A stretch of DNA of 64,000 bases from Axinella damicornis (GCA_963931865.1 OZ007514.1:5682646-5746645), one strand, 5' to 3'. Shown: positions 30,475-42,410, counted from the stretch's first letter. The notes: generated by a model from the sequence alone, not told the origin. Translations and numbers: made by a program.

Positions 30475-32150
30475 ATTTTGGCCTCCTTGTGTGGGTGGAT
30501 TTTTTTTTTTCGTTCCGGATCCGCTGGGAATGAGACAGCCACGTGTGCACTATTACGATCCAGTTGCGCCTATGCCCGACCGGCAACCTTGGAGCTGTAA
30601 GTACGAGCTGGTGGATGCAATCAGAGTCTGCTCGGGGTGAGAGTAATACCAGAGTACCATTCTGAACGGTGAGCTTGCCCTGCCAGCGAGATGCACCTGG
30701 TCCAATTACCAGTACTAGTAGTGCGGTGGCTATTTACGAATGCCCTAGCTACAACGGTTCTGACTAAACAGGCCCGTAGGGAGGAGGGGTTCGAGGGGGT
30801 TCGGACAAACTGATGATTATGTGCTGGAACTCACGCTGAAACTCACCTTGGTGGTGGAGATATTAGCGCTTTTGTCTCGCCGTTAGTCGCCATTGCTCGA
30901 GCGCTCCATCGACTTCCGGTGGCAGTACCATTCTTAGGAAAGGCACACGAAGATTCTGACCACACGGCCGTGATCACTGATCGTTCACTGACGCTTACAT
31001 GCCGAAACTCACCGTGCTGTCTAAGTTGTGAGTGCTGCATTGGTTGCCATTGCTCGCGATCGTGGTTGCCACGGTATAGAATAATTGTCGAGTTTCGAGT
31101 TCGAGTTTCGAGTTCGAGTTTCGAGTTCGAGTTTCGAGTTCGAGTTCGAGTTGAATGTCCGGAAGTGGGCTTTCGGTAGTACAATGCAGGTTCACGCCTC
31201 CTCCAGAGCATGCTGAATGGGTCGCTCGACATCCCTAGACTCTACAGCAGTTCCATCGAATACTGACGGAGCGTGGAGGTTGCTACCCGGGGGTTTTCTC
31301 GAGATGCTGTTCACATCCACGCAAAAATAGTAAGTACACGGAACAGAGAAATTAGTATTTTGGGGATGTACAGCTCTATTTGGGGTGAATTTTCTGTAAA
31401 GTAATGCTTGTGGCAGTGGGAACGAGGCTAGGTCATGATCACTTGTTTGCATGGTCACTGACGCTAGTTGGTGTTTGCACTTTGCACAGAAGTCCGTAAC
31501 GCAGTTGTATGGTTTACCTTTCCGAGACAGAAGAGTAGTTAGTTAGAGTTCTGTCTTTCCAGCATGATTCGGAGTGAAAACTGATTACCTTCTTTGCAGA
31601 GAATGCTCCGGCATGGCCGAACCTGCCTTGAACACTGCAAGACACCTCAGCAGTGTGCAGAGAATGCACTGGCATGGCCTGACCCTGATGGACACTATAA
31701 TATGACTTAGTTCAGCTGATATATGCATGGTTCTGCAGTTCCCAGGATGAATCACTGTACCTGTGTGCTCAGTCATGCTGATATAAACAGGCAGAATTAA
31801 TGAAAATCAGTTTATTTTGTTTCGGGGGGGGGGGGGGGGGGGGGGGGTTGGGGGTTGGTGCTAATGCGAAAATATTCAATGTAAGCAAGTGCAAATCTGT
31901 GCTCACTTCTAGAAAAAGAAAATGTCCAGAGTTGACTGTTTGTGGTCAAGTATTTGAACATGTGGAAAGCTTTACTACTCACCTCTGACCTGACATGGTT
32001 TAAGCATACTTATTAAATTTTCCGAGTAGGAAAAAAATGTCCAGACTGTTTCAGAAAGATATCAAACTGCTCAAGGAGTCAAGAAGTTTGCCCTCAGGAT
32101 ATCGGTGTAGCTAAGCAAGAGCTATTACATGAGCTATGAGGACCTAATGG
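30475..32150. repeat. Dispersed repeat modules and simple repeats
   Basis: A module with GATTCTGAC(T/C)ACAC, CATTGCTCG and AAACTCACC words occurs here (about 30330-30370 and 30820-31075) and again at 33190-33560, 7860-7960 and 48005-48070. It includes a TTCGAG hexamer tract (31081-31152) and a G-run (31825-31847). A lone GGGAACGAGGCTA end is at 31419. No gene supported. Confidence 0.5.
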
Positions 32151-32159
32151 ACACCTTCC

Positions 32160-32390
32160 AGCTTCCTGACCTATCAACAAGGAGCTCAGACTCTCATTAC
32201 TGTTTAAGATTGTACATGAGTCATTCTTTTCCCCTCCAATGCAACATTTTGTAACCATGAACTTCACATCACATCAGACTAAACCGTACATGTATCGTCA
32301 ACCTTTTGCTCATACCAACTCCTTCCTTTATTCATTTGTGCCTCACACTTTCTATGCATGGAATGCTTTACCTAGTCACAGTATGTAACG
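32160..32390 (+). mobile_element. LINE retrotransposon remnant (end of RT ORF)
   Basis: One frame reads ELRLSLLFKIVHESFFSPP, then QTKPYMYRQPFAHTNSFLYS and FVPHTFYAWNALP before a stop. This is the usual tail of non-LTR reverse transcriptase ORFs (RR..L.LLYKI.., R...RTNxxxxSFxPxTIxxWNxLP). Nothing of the catalytic core remains upstream. A 5'-truncated or decayed copy. Confidence 0.65.
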
Positions 32391-33190
32391 AATATGACAA
32401 CTCCGTCTATACTTTTAAGAATGCATTTTTTCCTCACTCTACGTACCTTAGATGTTTGTTTTTGTGTGTCTTGGGGGTACTACTCATTAGCTATAATTAT
32501 TATGCTATTACTGTATCCCTTGCTGTTGCATAAAATTTCATAGGAAAAAATAACAACCCGCTTTTATCATGAATTATATTAGCGGCAAGAACTTCCTGTG
32601 GGTGGAGCTTCACGGATGTGATCGACACCCTGGAATACGCTAGAGTCTGGCACTTTGCCCATTTGGAAAAATCCACCAGGAATAAGCGATGTTCGAACGT
32701 GAGTGCAATCCGCTGTATTTATTATAATTTAGCCCCACAATGCCATGCATTCTCCTAGTTATATATTCGGCTGCGCGACAACTCGAACTCATATTCGGCT
32801 GCGCGCATGGATAATACACACTAACGTTAGTGTGTATTATCCATGGCTGCGCGACAACTCGAACTCGAACTCGAACTCGAACTCGAACTCGAACTCGAAG
32901 TTTATCCATCCCCGGTTGCCACGTGGCATTTGCGTTAATTGGAACGTATTGCAATACTTGATTGCGCGACGACAAGTCACACTGGGGTTGCAACGCGGCT
33001 GCTTTATGAATGGGTACTTGAGAGCACTCTAAATCTTCCCTATATAGCGCTATAGCTATCATGGTACTCACTGATGTGATAATTGGAACGAACTGTCACA
33101 ATTAGCTTGTGCTACCGTTTAACCGCAGCTACCAGGAGTGCGGTTGCCCCTCGTAAATAATCAAATCTAAATAATCTAAATAATTAAATA
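32391..33190. repeat. Non-coding with CGAACT tract and inverted pair
   Basis: Contains a GAACTC hexamer tract (32852-32899), inverse in sequence to the tract at 31081. A short palindrome CATGGATAATACACACTAAC / GTTAGTGTGTATTATCCATG is centred at about 32828. No gene. Confidence 0.5.
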
Positions 33191-33559
33191 ATCAAACCTC
33201 ACAGCATGCAGGAAAGGTCTACAGAGATTCTGACTACACCGTCGTGATCGCTATCATGTAGTGACACTACCACACAATAATTGTGGCGAAACTCACCTTG
33301 GTGATGGAGATACAAGCGCTTTTGTCGTGCCGTCGGCCGCCATTGCTGATCGCTCTCTTCGACGTTGGTTGCCAGTACAGTCATACGAAGGGCCCACAAA
33401 GATTCTGACCACACAGCCGTAATCGCTGTTGTTCACCGACGGTTACATACCAAAACTCACCGTGCTGGAAAGGTTGTAAGTGCTGTTATAATTTCGTGTC
33501 TTCCCTTTGGTCGCCATTGCTAGCGTTCGACTGAGCGTGGTTGCCACGTGGCATGTGCG

Positions 33560-35195
33560 TTAATTGGAACGAATTGCAATAATTAGCTTGCGCTACGGCG
33601 AGGCAACCGCGGAGTTTCAACGGCTACCAGGAGTGCGGTTGCCCCTCGATAATATACAAGAAGTATGCGGAACTAGCAGACTAGTAACAGCTCTAGCGCT
33701 GACTTATCGCTGGGGTTCGATGGGGTTCGATCGCTTTATTGACTTCCTACCTGATGCTAAACACTTGAGTGCGGTCGACAAGTCTGCATTCGCTGATATT
33801 CTCGGTGAGTCTGCATGGTCACTTACATAACTGCTCAGTACAGGCACGTAGTAGTGTGTAGTGGCTTATACCCAGTTCGGTCACAGTCTTTGCATGGAGG
33901 TTACTCTTCAGGATGCTTTGAAAGCGCAATGCAGCCTTCTTCCACGGACAAAAGCAGTAGAACGACTTTGCATTACGTCATACAAAATGACAGTGCACGT
34001 GATCTTGTCCTACCCCCCCTGGAAGTGGCTTCTGTGTACACTAAAATGTGCTGACAACCTTGGGTGTATGGTAGTTAAATACGATGGGTATAACTTCCAA
34101 TTAGTGGGTTACGCTATATAAACTGTGGTCAGCACCTTTAACTACGTCATCACTGTAGTACAAGTGTGATGTATATACCTATATTTATCTCAAGTTGCAT
34201 GGGCAAATCAGACGTGCTGGTACTCACTGTGAACACGCTACAGTAACCAAGGGCATGTATTTCCCTTTTCATGTTTGATACATACCCTGGGACCAGGGCA
34301 TACGTTCGCGTGATTCTCGTAAGCAGTAAAAGTCTATTTGATGGGTGGACAGACGGCATAGAGTATTCAGTTACTGTCACTTTGCGTCACAGTCTGCGTG
34401 GCCAGACCCAACCACGGAAACCAGAATCTCACAAGAGTTGGCTTCTTACAGCTCACTTCAGTTCCATTGTATTTACGGGAGTACTAGGCTTCTCTCTTCG
34501 ATTACCTTCTATGTTTAAACAACACTAGCATTGAAGTAACAGAACCGGCGGCATTTCCAGCGTGGGAATCGTCTGCTTTTCAAAATCACTCGCTGTGATG
34601 CCATCCATCATGGATAATATCTAGAGCCAAAGCACCTATGGGTATCACACAGGCGACTCTACTGTATTCAGCCAGCATGCACTGAACAGAAGCTACACTA
34701 AGTGGTTATCCAGTATGACACAGCGGTTACCAAGGAGACTCCATAGCAACCATGCTGCAGTATGACGGAAGCCACAGCAAACAATGTACAGTTAGATCAC
34801 GCCCAGGAGGGATGTATCCGGTTTACAGCAGTCTAGCCGCTAGCCCCTCTCCGCCCGGCCGGTCAAGCGGGCAGACTGTGAAGCCACACGCGGAGGGCGG
34901 AGAGGGTCTAGCAAAGATTGCACTTGTTCACGTTTCTGTGGAATGCCAATTACATGTACCTGTGAACCGGTGAAGTGCCAGCTAGAGTTGACAAGTTCTG
35001 TACCCTTGGAGGCATCCAGGTTGGCTCGAGTGTAGGCATTTAGACGCTCTCCGCCAGGCTGATTGAACGCGAATGGATCGGCTTACAACCACGAGAGTCA
35101 TGAATAAAATTGAAACGAATCGCTTCAGTGAGATCTGATTGGTCAGTTGAAACGCAATCAAGTGCAATGTTTGCTAGACCCTCTCCGCCCTCCGC
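33560..35195. other. No gene recognised
   Basis: Mixed-composition DNA with a few open frames under 90 codons and no family similarity. An inverted pair CTAGACCCTCTCCGCCCTCC (35174) / CGGAGGGCGGAGAGGGTCTAG (34890-34910) marks a possible fold-back element from about 34890 to 35195. The AGCCGCTAGCCCCTCTCCGC region overlaps it. Confidence 0.35.
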
Positions 35196-35204
35196 GCGCA
35201 GCTA

Positions 35205-35448
35205 ACCCAGCCTCCCCCCAGCTTCATTCCCAGCCTACCCCCAGCCTCATTCCCAGCCTCCCCCCAGCTTCATTCCCAGCCTCCCCCAGCCTCATTCCCA
35301 GCCTCCCCCCAGCCTCATTCCCAGCCTACCCTCAGCCTCATTCCCAGCCTCCCCCCAGCCTCATTCCCTGCCTCATTCCCAGCCTCCCCCCAGCCTCATT
35401 CCCAGCCTCCCCCCAGCCTCATTCCCAGCCTCCCCTCAGCCTCATTCA
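35205..35448. repeat. 24-bp minisatellite
   Basis: About ten units of CCTCCCCCCAGCCTCATTCC plus CAG. The unit contains CCCAG and GCCTCATTCCCAG, close to the end sequence of the TAGCCTCG palindromic family. The opposite-strand version occurs at 42275-42410. Confidence 0.85.
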
Positions 35449-35704
35449 GTAAACGTTTGTCCTCAGTGTGGGCACATTGCCTTAGTTACTGAAAATAAGT
35501 CCAGGCACCTGGCGCCTATGATGCCCCAATATGCATGTACTAAGCTCTTTCCTGCTTTGCTTCACTTGGGTTCAAAGGTCATATATGTGGGTCAATAAAG
35601 CAGAGGGGACGAGTCAACCACTTCAGTTAGAACTGTCCATTTTCTTCTCGCTAAGTTATTTTCTGGGAGTACTGTACATGCCCCAGTTTCATTTTGGGAA
35701 GTTG

Positions 35705-36030
35705 TCCCTAGTAATCTGTAGTACTCTCTGGTAACCTCCAGCAATCTCTAGCAATCTGTTGTATTCCCTGTACATCATTTGTAGTAATCTCTTGTATTCT
35801 CTAGTAATCTCTAGTAATCTCTAGTAATCTCTAGTAGTAATTTTTCATATGTGGATGCAGACTGCATGAGTAGTATTCACTGTTATGTGTGACAGGTCAG
35901 TGTTAGAGTGGGCCTAACTATTGAGTGCTCTCTTGGGGCAACTGGAAAAATATGCTCATCACGTGCTCATCATGTGCTCATCTTGTGCTGATCATGTGCT
36001 CGTCACGTGCTCATCATGTGCTCATCTTGT
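35705..36030. repeat. Two short degenerate tandem repeats
   Basis: GTAATCTCTAGTA-type units at about 35705-35840 (also near 13130-13210 and 53490-53525), and TGCTCATCATG/TGCTCATCTTG units at about 35950-36030. Confidence 0.75.
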
Positions 36031-36036
36031 GCACAG

Positions 36037-36125
36037 GGGTGCTAAGCTGAGTGTGGTGAAGCAGAATAGGAGGAGGAGGAGGGAGGTCTCCAAGGAGATG
36101 CCCATCAACGTCCCGATCATCATGC
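36037..36125 (+). CDS. Orphan exon, unknown protein
   Basis: Flanked by TTGTGCACAG and GTAAGT. It reads GAKLSVVKQNRRRRREVSKE then MPINVPIIM, a basic segment followed by a hydrophobic end. Strong splice signals and even codon use suggest a real exon, but no family is recognised. The next exon-like block (36717-36792) does not continue it in frame. Confidence 0.4.
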
Positions 36126-36674
36126 GTAAGTACCTCCTGGAGCACATGCATGTGGTTCAGTATACTGTGTAGTGAACTTCACAGTAGTTTGTGTTTCTGC
36201 TCACACTGTTCTTCTTTCACCTCACGATTCTTTCCCTTATATGGCCATGCACACGCACAGCTTTAAGGTCGATATTAATGCGGGTACTAATTTTAGTGAA
36301 TTTTAGCGAATTCTGCTTTATCTTGAACTCACAAACGATTGCATTAGTAGCATGTGATGTCACAGACATGTGTTAACTGGAGCGAGTCATAAGCTAGCCG
36401 CCTACGAAATGATCTGAGAAGGAAGTTAGCTGTACAGGACGAATCAGAGTGTGCGGCTATGAGGTGAGTGCAAGACCTGAGACATTGTTCCGAGAATCGG
36501 TAATACAACAATGGTTGCTATCAGACGTTCTGGAAGTTAAGACACTAAAATTAATATCCGCTGCATGCCCAGTTCTCTAAAATTAGTCCCTACAAATAAT
36601 TTTACCACTGCACATGTTCTCATGCATACACACAAACAAATTTTAGTTACTGATGTATATATACACACTCTCAC

Positions 36675-36712
<38 letters not shown>

Positions 36713-36716
36713 CCAG

Positions 36717-36792
36717 GTGCTGGTGGTGGAATCGGTGCCATTTAGAAAGATTGCTGCAAGATCCAAGAGAGGTTGTGCTCAAATACACAAAG
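36717..36792 (+). pseudogene. Exon-like block, third copy
   Basis: Starts after CACTCCCAG and ends AAAG/GTCAGT. One frame gives VLVVESVPFRKIAARSKRGC then AQIHK; another gives LLQDPREVVLKYTK, the frame seen in copy A. The 76-bp length differs from the other copies by a non-multiple of 3. Identity unknown. Confidence 0.4.
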
Positions 36793-37253
36793 GTCAGTTA
36801 CTTAATATACCATGTTAGATGGATTCCAATCCCTGAGCAAGTCAGTGGGTGATAGCCTCATTCTCAGCCTTCCTTCCAGCTTTTTGGGCAACAGGTGGGC
36901 CAAGGTCCTCTGCAGTGAATTCTTGCTCCGTGTCCACATTTGGGTCAACAGAGGTGGCCTCGTTCCCAGGCTGTAATAGGAGAGGAGAAACTGTCTCTTT
37001 TCTCGGTTTATACCCTGGGAACAAGGCAGCAATTGGTGGTATCCATGTGTTTGAGCAGGTGTTTGTCTCCAGTCAAGAAAGTCCTCAGAGAATTCCCATC
37101 AAGGTCCAGAGATAGACCAAGAGCTCCAGAATTAGGAACAAGAGTTTCAGACTAGCTCTCACAACACAGGGGTTACTGGAGGTGTGGTCACTCATGGGCA
37201 CACCTGCTTACCTGACTTGAGTGGGTGTGTTCAATGGTGGAACCCGCCGATCA

Positions 37254-37308
37254 TAGCCTCGTTCCCAGGCCGTGTGGAAGGAGAGAAAGCAGCCTGGGAA
37301 TGAGGCTA
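37254..37308. mobile_element. 55-bp palindromic MITE (third block)
   Basis: TAGCCTCGTTCCCAGGCCGT to CCTGGGAATGAGGCTA, same site as 14538 and 54146. Its interior (GGAAGGAGAGAAAGCAG) matches those copies. Confidence 0.75.
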
Positions 37309-38879
37309 CCACTCTGATCAATGTGCTCTCACTTGACATTAATTCCCATCAAAATTCATTAGCATTTGCTGTTGCCTACAGTATATCTCAGAACCACAGA
37401 CTGTGTGGAGGTCAGTGGGTCACACGGACATGACCTTTCCTTCAAGGTCTCCATATTCGTATCCTAGTATGATCTTTGTTCATGACTTTACACTTTCAAC
37501 TTCTTGGAGAGGGTGGGGCACATGGGGTGGCTCTTGAAAGAACTATCCTCCCAAGCAAGAGCGCATAGGTAGCGACCTATATTACTTATGCACTCTTGTC
37601 CCAAGCACTGCTCTTGAGATACCTAATAAACCTGATTAGACAAAGGTCAAGTACCCTCCTCTGTTCTCAGTATAGGATGCATGTTCTTATGTCAGCTTAG
37701 AGCAATGGTCCAGTTTACATACATAAGGTGTTGCTAAGGAAACTGTTTCAATCACACTGCAATAGCTACAGGGTCCTCTGGACATCATTCGAATGTTGCA
37801 ACCATGCTGATCACAATAGCACAAAGCACAGCCACATATCTCATTCCTGGCCCTTGATCAATGGCATAGTACATAGTACATAAGCATTTCGGAAAGTCAT
37901 GTTGTGTTTACGTGATTGAAATATCAAACTGCAGTGTGTTCAGCAGGAAAAGACTCTTAATTAAATGATGTTCTAAAAATGAGTTTAAAGGACAAGACGG
38001 CACAAGGCCAGGCAGGCATGACGGGCAGGCAAGGAGGCTGGGAGGGCATTTGAACTTCATTTGCGCCAAAATCACAGTGTAGTCATGGTGTGGTAGCTAA
38101 AAGGGTCAAGTATGTTCCCCAACTTCCCCACCCCTCCTCTGTAAGCAGCTGGTGTTGGTGATAAGGTACAAGTGTACATGTTCTTATGTCAACTTCAGCA
38201 CAGAACACTGGCACTATCCCGTTGCTAAGGTGTTGCTAAGGAAATGGGTAGTATTCCCTTGCAGTGTATAGTTGCATGTCCCCAGGACAGCCTCCACAAC
38301 ATGCATGCAGCAAACAGGACTTTGACTTTCCCCATTTTATGCTGCTCTTCAGCTTCTGCGTATCATTGTCAATGCAAACAATTTAACAATGAACAAGTAT
38401 ATACGTAGGTAGGCCTGGGAACGAGTCTACAGTTGTTGGGCCTCTTATATTGTTCCAAGGGGGGAGGCAGTCAGCCATACCCTCAGGACATTCTATAGAT
38501 AATTCTTTGGCCATTTGTGGGGAGGCAGTCAGGTTTAATTTCTTGGAAGTAGCTGCAGGTACAAGCTTCAACACCAGTGAATCTGAGTACATGTGTGCAG
38601 TAAATCATCATGCACTATTGTTACTGGGATGATCGAGGCTCCTGACTGGGAGGGAGATTAGCATGGTCAGTAGTTTCATACTCCCTCCTGTTGGGTAATA
38701 TGTATATCAGCAATTCACTAGTCCTGTGCATCACTCCTTGTGTATTAAGTCGTTCCATTCTTTCTTCTGCAGCGCTGGGTGTGAGGACGTCCCAGAATAT
38801 TCCTCTCATTACCCCTCCTGTCGAACTACGTCTGCACAGATAATACATTATACTCAGACCTATTACCACAGCATGTCAT

Positions 38880-39754
38880 GAATACTTTATGCAATCGTTT
38901 TGAACATAATAATTATATATTGGCATTATACTTCACAAATGGTGCATATGCAATCACGAACACTGCTACAAAAGCAATTTTTTTATAATGTTGCAAAATA
39001 GTGTGCAGAATAAGAATGAAATAGAAACATGAATTGCCATGGCAAAACAAAAAAAGTAAAATGAATTAATGAGGAAGAATTCGATGAAGTGCTCAATCTC
39101 CTCTATACTCCACGCCCTTCCTATATACCTCCTCTCAATTATGCTTCACCCCTCGCAATGATCACGCACCCTCTCTCCTTAAAAACAAAAACAAACACAA
39201 GTAGAAAAAATAATGTGTTGAGAAAAGAAAAGGAACCATGGAAAATGAAGAGGTGGTGATGTGGAAAATATAGAAAGGACGTACACTTCACAGGATATGC
39301 TCAACATATTATTGTCTTCCAAGTCACGTACGTAAGTACACAGAGGTATAGCCTTGGAAAGCTGAATTCAACAATTTCCGCCGTTCAACTCTTGTTGACT
39401 GTAGACTAATCACAATTCCATTCTTATTGCTTCTGCTTCGGATACTGAACTGTGCAAATCTTCATGTGGTTGCAGACTGATCAGTCTCTGGTCACCACTG
39501 ATGTTGCAGATGAGTACTTGGTGGGGTAGCATCTGACCTCTTAATTCTCTTTTACTCTCTGCACCTGTAGTTTGTGAATCTCCAATGCATCTTCTTGATG
39601 CATCTTCTTCTTCTCTCATATATGGAGGGTTGATAGGAGACTGGATGGCAGTCAGAGGCTCATACAGTGTATCATCAGTGCCCTATGACCACAGAGACAT
39701 GCATACAAACAAACATAGGGATTACACACAGTTAGGTTTATGTGTGTGCATGCA
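38880..39754. other. AT-rich non-coding DNA
   Basis: A-rich stretches (38960-39250) and no open frame of note. No gene seen. Confidence 0.4.
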
Positions 39755-40104
39755 TAATATCAAGAGTGTATAATAATAAGAAGAGAGTATCGAACTCGCT
39801 ATAGGCTAACGTTGAATGTATGCGGAAAGTAACGTGACTTCTGGTATAGTGCTAATGTCAAAAACACAATCTTACCTGACATAGACGCCATGGCTACCGT
39901 ACCACAGCTAGCTAGCCTCTTTGACTCGACGATCAAGGCGTGCGTGCAGCAAGTAAACTCGGCCATATCGGGGAGTATAATAGTTGACGAGTCCGTGTGG
40001 ATCACGTGCACCATACTGGATGTCACGTTACTTTCCGCATACATTCACCGTAGCCTATAGCGAGTTCGATACTCTCTTCTTATTATTATACACTCTTGAT
40101 AATA
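39755..40104. mobile_element. TIR element (about 90-bp arms) with an internal ORF
   Basis: ATCAAGAGTGTATAATAATA (about 39759) is mirrored at 40081-40100. The arms pair for about 90 bp with few differences (GAGAGTATCGAACTCGCTAT, ATGTATGCGGAAAGTAACGT). The 170-bp centre contains an ATG at 39889 (context GCCATGG) opening a 56-codon frame: MATVPQLASLFDSTIKACVQ, then QVNSAISGSIIVDESVW. The frame runs into the right arm. This may be a captured first exon or chance. AT-rich short flanks prevent a sure target-site call. Confidence 0.55.
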
Positions 40105-40330
40105 TCAAGTGCTTAGTAATGTCCTCACGTGGACATTACTATGCAAGACCAAGGGAGGGAGTCGCATTAGCAGTATCAGCAAAGACACACCCTGATATGC
40201 AAGACTGGCACAAACGTGCTCCTCCACAGCTAATGCTAACCACAAAATTAATAGATTACACAGTGACCCGAGGGGTCAGCATCTACGTGATCGATCGATC
40301 TAGCTAGTGTGAATTTGAGAGTGTGGAGCT

Positions 40331-40703
40331 GACGTAAACATGTCAATTACGCTCACTGTTCATATTTAGCTGCTCAAGCTGTGCAAGCCCTGAAGGCCCC
40401 TGTACCATAGCCTAGAGCGGTGGTGAGCAATGCTCGCTTGCATGCGCAAATAATGCTTGACTAGAAGCAGACAATGCATCGTTGTTGGCAAGCAGCTGCC
40501 CTTGTCTTCTCAAAGAAAATAGTCTAGTAATTGCACCTTTGTCAATGTCTTTGGGAGCTAGTCTATGCACAGCTGTCTTACCCGCACAGAACGTTTGACA
40601 TAAGCTACATGAGTGCTTGCCTTGTTTCCTGTAACTTACACACCTCATCCAATCAACGCTCGGTGACGTAAACATGTCAATTACGCTCACTGTTCAGTCG
40701 CCC
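40331..40703. repeat. 31-bp direct repeats around a 310-bp segment
   Basis: TGACGTAAACATGTCAATTA followed by CGCTCACTGTTCA occurs at 40331 and 40672. The segment between shows no gene. Could be a recombination footprint or the ends of a small unknown element. Confidence 0.5.
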
Positions 40704-40759
40704 CCCGCTAGCTTGATACGTGTGGTATCTTACTTGGTACCAATATGGTTACGACTCAC

Positions 40760-40834
40760 CATAGTTGTGATCCGGAGGGGATTGGTCATTGTAGGAGTGT
40801 AACCAGGCGGACAGTGTAGTTCTGGCACACACCT
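40760..40834 (-). pseudogene. FTSJ1-like exon copy 3, broken
   Basis: Same borders as 42675-42762 (CTTCTCCAG acceptor, CTATG/GTGAGT donor) but 75 bp instead of about 88. Deletions in the EAFVVYQ part and one base lost in the CCCCTCCGGATC stretch break the frame, although PPGYTPTMTN-like and DHNY-like residues remain recognisable. Confidence 0.55.
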
Positions 40835-40910
40835 CTGGAGAAGAAGGATCGAGACGAGTTAGCCACTAGGCCTAGTACAGTACAATGTGCAGTCTCGGGG
40901 CTTGGAATAA

Positions 40911-41164
40911 GGGGGGGGGGGGGGGGGGGGGGGGGGTCATGAATGAGACTGTATGACAGACAATTTTACAGTGTGTAGCACCATGCATGATGACCATGAA
41001 CAGTACTGGGCAGATCGTTTGTACTTTTGTAACTGTGAACATGAATGGTGTCATAATAGTTTGTGTATGTAGCAAAACTTTTTGAGGGGGCGTACAGTTC
41101 AGACTAATTGCATATTCGAAAATACGCCCCCTCCCCACTTTGGGGTGGATGTAGTGTACAAAAT

Positions 41165-41205
<41 letters not shown>

Positions 41206-41207
41206 GT
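40911..41207. repeat. Two poly-G runs
   Basis: G-runs at 40911-40936 and 41166-41204. The stretch between (about 41100) carries an inverted pair of GGGGGCGTA..TACGCCCCC. Confidence 0.85.
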
Positions 41208-41440
41208 TAACGGGAGACTACGGTAAATGTCGCTGGGCTTTATAATTTTGGACATGCCATCCATGATCATCACCAGTTCAGACATCACAAGTTGCAAGTT
41301 ATGCCTCTCTACACATGGCAGCAAGGTAGCTGTCTGTCATTTCCGAGCCAAAGAAATGAGAGTTACAAGTTGGTGAAGTGGGTATCAGTTACGTTCTCAT
41401 CCCTGGTAGGATAGTTCTTCAGCAGTCCATAGATCCTTGT

Positions 41441-41499
41441 AGGTGTGTTTAGCCTCGTTCCCAGGCCACATGGGCCTGGGAACGAGGCTAAGGTGTGTT
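41441..41499. mobile_element. 41-bp palindromic MITE with perfect 9-bp TSD
   Basis: Element 41450-41490 is TAGCCTCGTTCCCAGGCC, ACATG, GGCCTGGGAACGAGGCTA: two perfect 18-bp arms and a 5-bp spacer. It is flanked by exact AGGTGTGTT on both sides (41441-41449, 41491-41499). It splits a conserved block on the minus strand (..FQEKDFHKSQ.. / ..KDLWTAEELSYQG) of unknown protein. Confidence 0.9.
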
Positions 41500-41692
41500 A
41501 GCCTCTGGCTTTTGTGAAAGTCCTTCTCTTGGAAGCTGTTATCCTTGATCTTGCTAACAACTTTCATGCAGTCTGTAGAGGATGCTTTCAGGATGGCCAA
41601 CGTGAAATTCTAAAGCCCTGAAATTTACACATGCAAACATTTCCCCATGTGGTACATTCCAAACTTGCATCTACATTGTTCTGGACATGTAC

Positions 41693-41851
41693 CTATGCTG
41701 GAGTTCTGCTGCTGCTGTGTGGTTTACAGCCAGTGAGCCTCCCAAAGAAGATCTTCAGCGGAGAGTAGAGCAGCTGTACATTCTTGCCACGGAAGATCTT
41801 GGCCACAAAGTTCCCACCTTCCCTCAGGACAAGGTTTGTGATGTTCAGCAC
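41693..41851 (-). pseudogene. FTSJ1-like methyltransferase exon, second copy, frameshifted
   Basis: Acceptor ACTTCACAG, donor CATAG/GTACAT. Reads VLNITNLVLREGGNFVAKIF, RGKNVQLLYSPLKIFFGRL, then TGCKPHSSS. The FVAKIFRG..V.LLYS.L..FF segment is the FTSJ1/Trm7 signature (it includes the catalytic lysine region of RrmJ-type methyltransferases). One base is missing near the end, so the frame changes just before the donor (159 bp where 160 are expected). Confidence 0.7.
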
Positions 41852-42056
41852 CTGTGAAGTATCGAGAGCAAAGAGGTGTATAGAGTCAGTTGATCGACTT
41901 TACATATGCATGTTGGTATGGAGCGGACATGCTCACAACATAATATGGTATACCATCCTCTCTCCTTAAAACCACGAGTAGAAAATGTGATGTGAAAAGT
42001 GAAAACTCCGTGCCTGCACTATAAGTACACCTGTGATAGTATTCCTTACGACTCAC

Positions 42057-42117
42057 CATATTATTGTGATCCAGAAGGGGATTGACCATATTGTAGGGAG
42101 GTTATGGCACACACCCT
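42057..42117 (-). pseudogene. FTSJ1-like exon copy 2, truncated
   Basis: Acceptor TTCTTCTGCAG, donor ATATG/GTGAGT. Only 61 bp: the EAFVVYQNSK part is largely deleted, while MVNPLLDHN is kept. Frame and length no longer fit the upstream exon. Confidence 0.5.
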
Positions 42118-42274
42118 CTGCAGAAGAAGGATCGAGATGACATGCACATACATGTACAAATAGTGTAATGTGCAGTCTCACTATAGTGACCATAGTATAT
42201 AGTGGTTGACTAGATTTTAGGAGCTATTTCCCTGGCCAATAGCAACAGTCCGCATAGCTCCAAATTTCTGTATG

Positions 42275-42410
42275 GCAAAGGCTGGGAATGAGGCTGAGGG
42301 GAGGCTGGGAATGAGGCTGGGGGAGGCTGGGAATGAGGCTGGGGGAGGCTGGGAATGAGGCTGGGGGGTGGCTGGGAATGAGGCTGGGGGGAGGCTGGGA
42401 ATTCACAAGG
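42275..42410. repeat. Minisatellite GGCTGGGAATGAGGCTGGGG
   Basis: About six units of 19-24 bp, the inverse strand of the array at 35205. The unit resembles the TAGCCTCG-family end (GGGAATGAGGCT). Confidence 0.8.

Larger units (their letters stand above)
35900..38870. repeat. Third paralogous block (partial)
   Basis: Pieces here match, in order, copy A 13.2-18.3 kb and copy B 53.5-58.4 kb: the CA tract and exon (36680-36792), GAGTGAATTCT..-like block (36915), MITE (37254), CTCTTGAAAGAACTATCCTC (37523), ATCAAACTGCAGTGTG (37922) and GTGTGAGGACGTCCC (38777). Divergence is greater and many parts are missing, so it is an older duplicate. Confidence 0.65.

Noticed and set aside
33564..33830. 88-codon plus-strand frame
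   Set aside because: Part overlaps the dispersed CATTGCTxG repeat module, and no similarity or exon borders were found.
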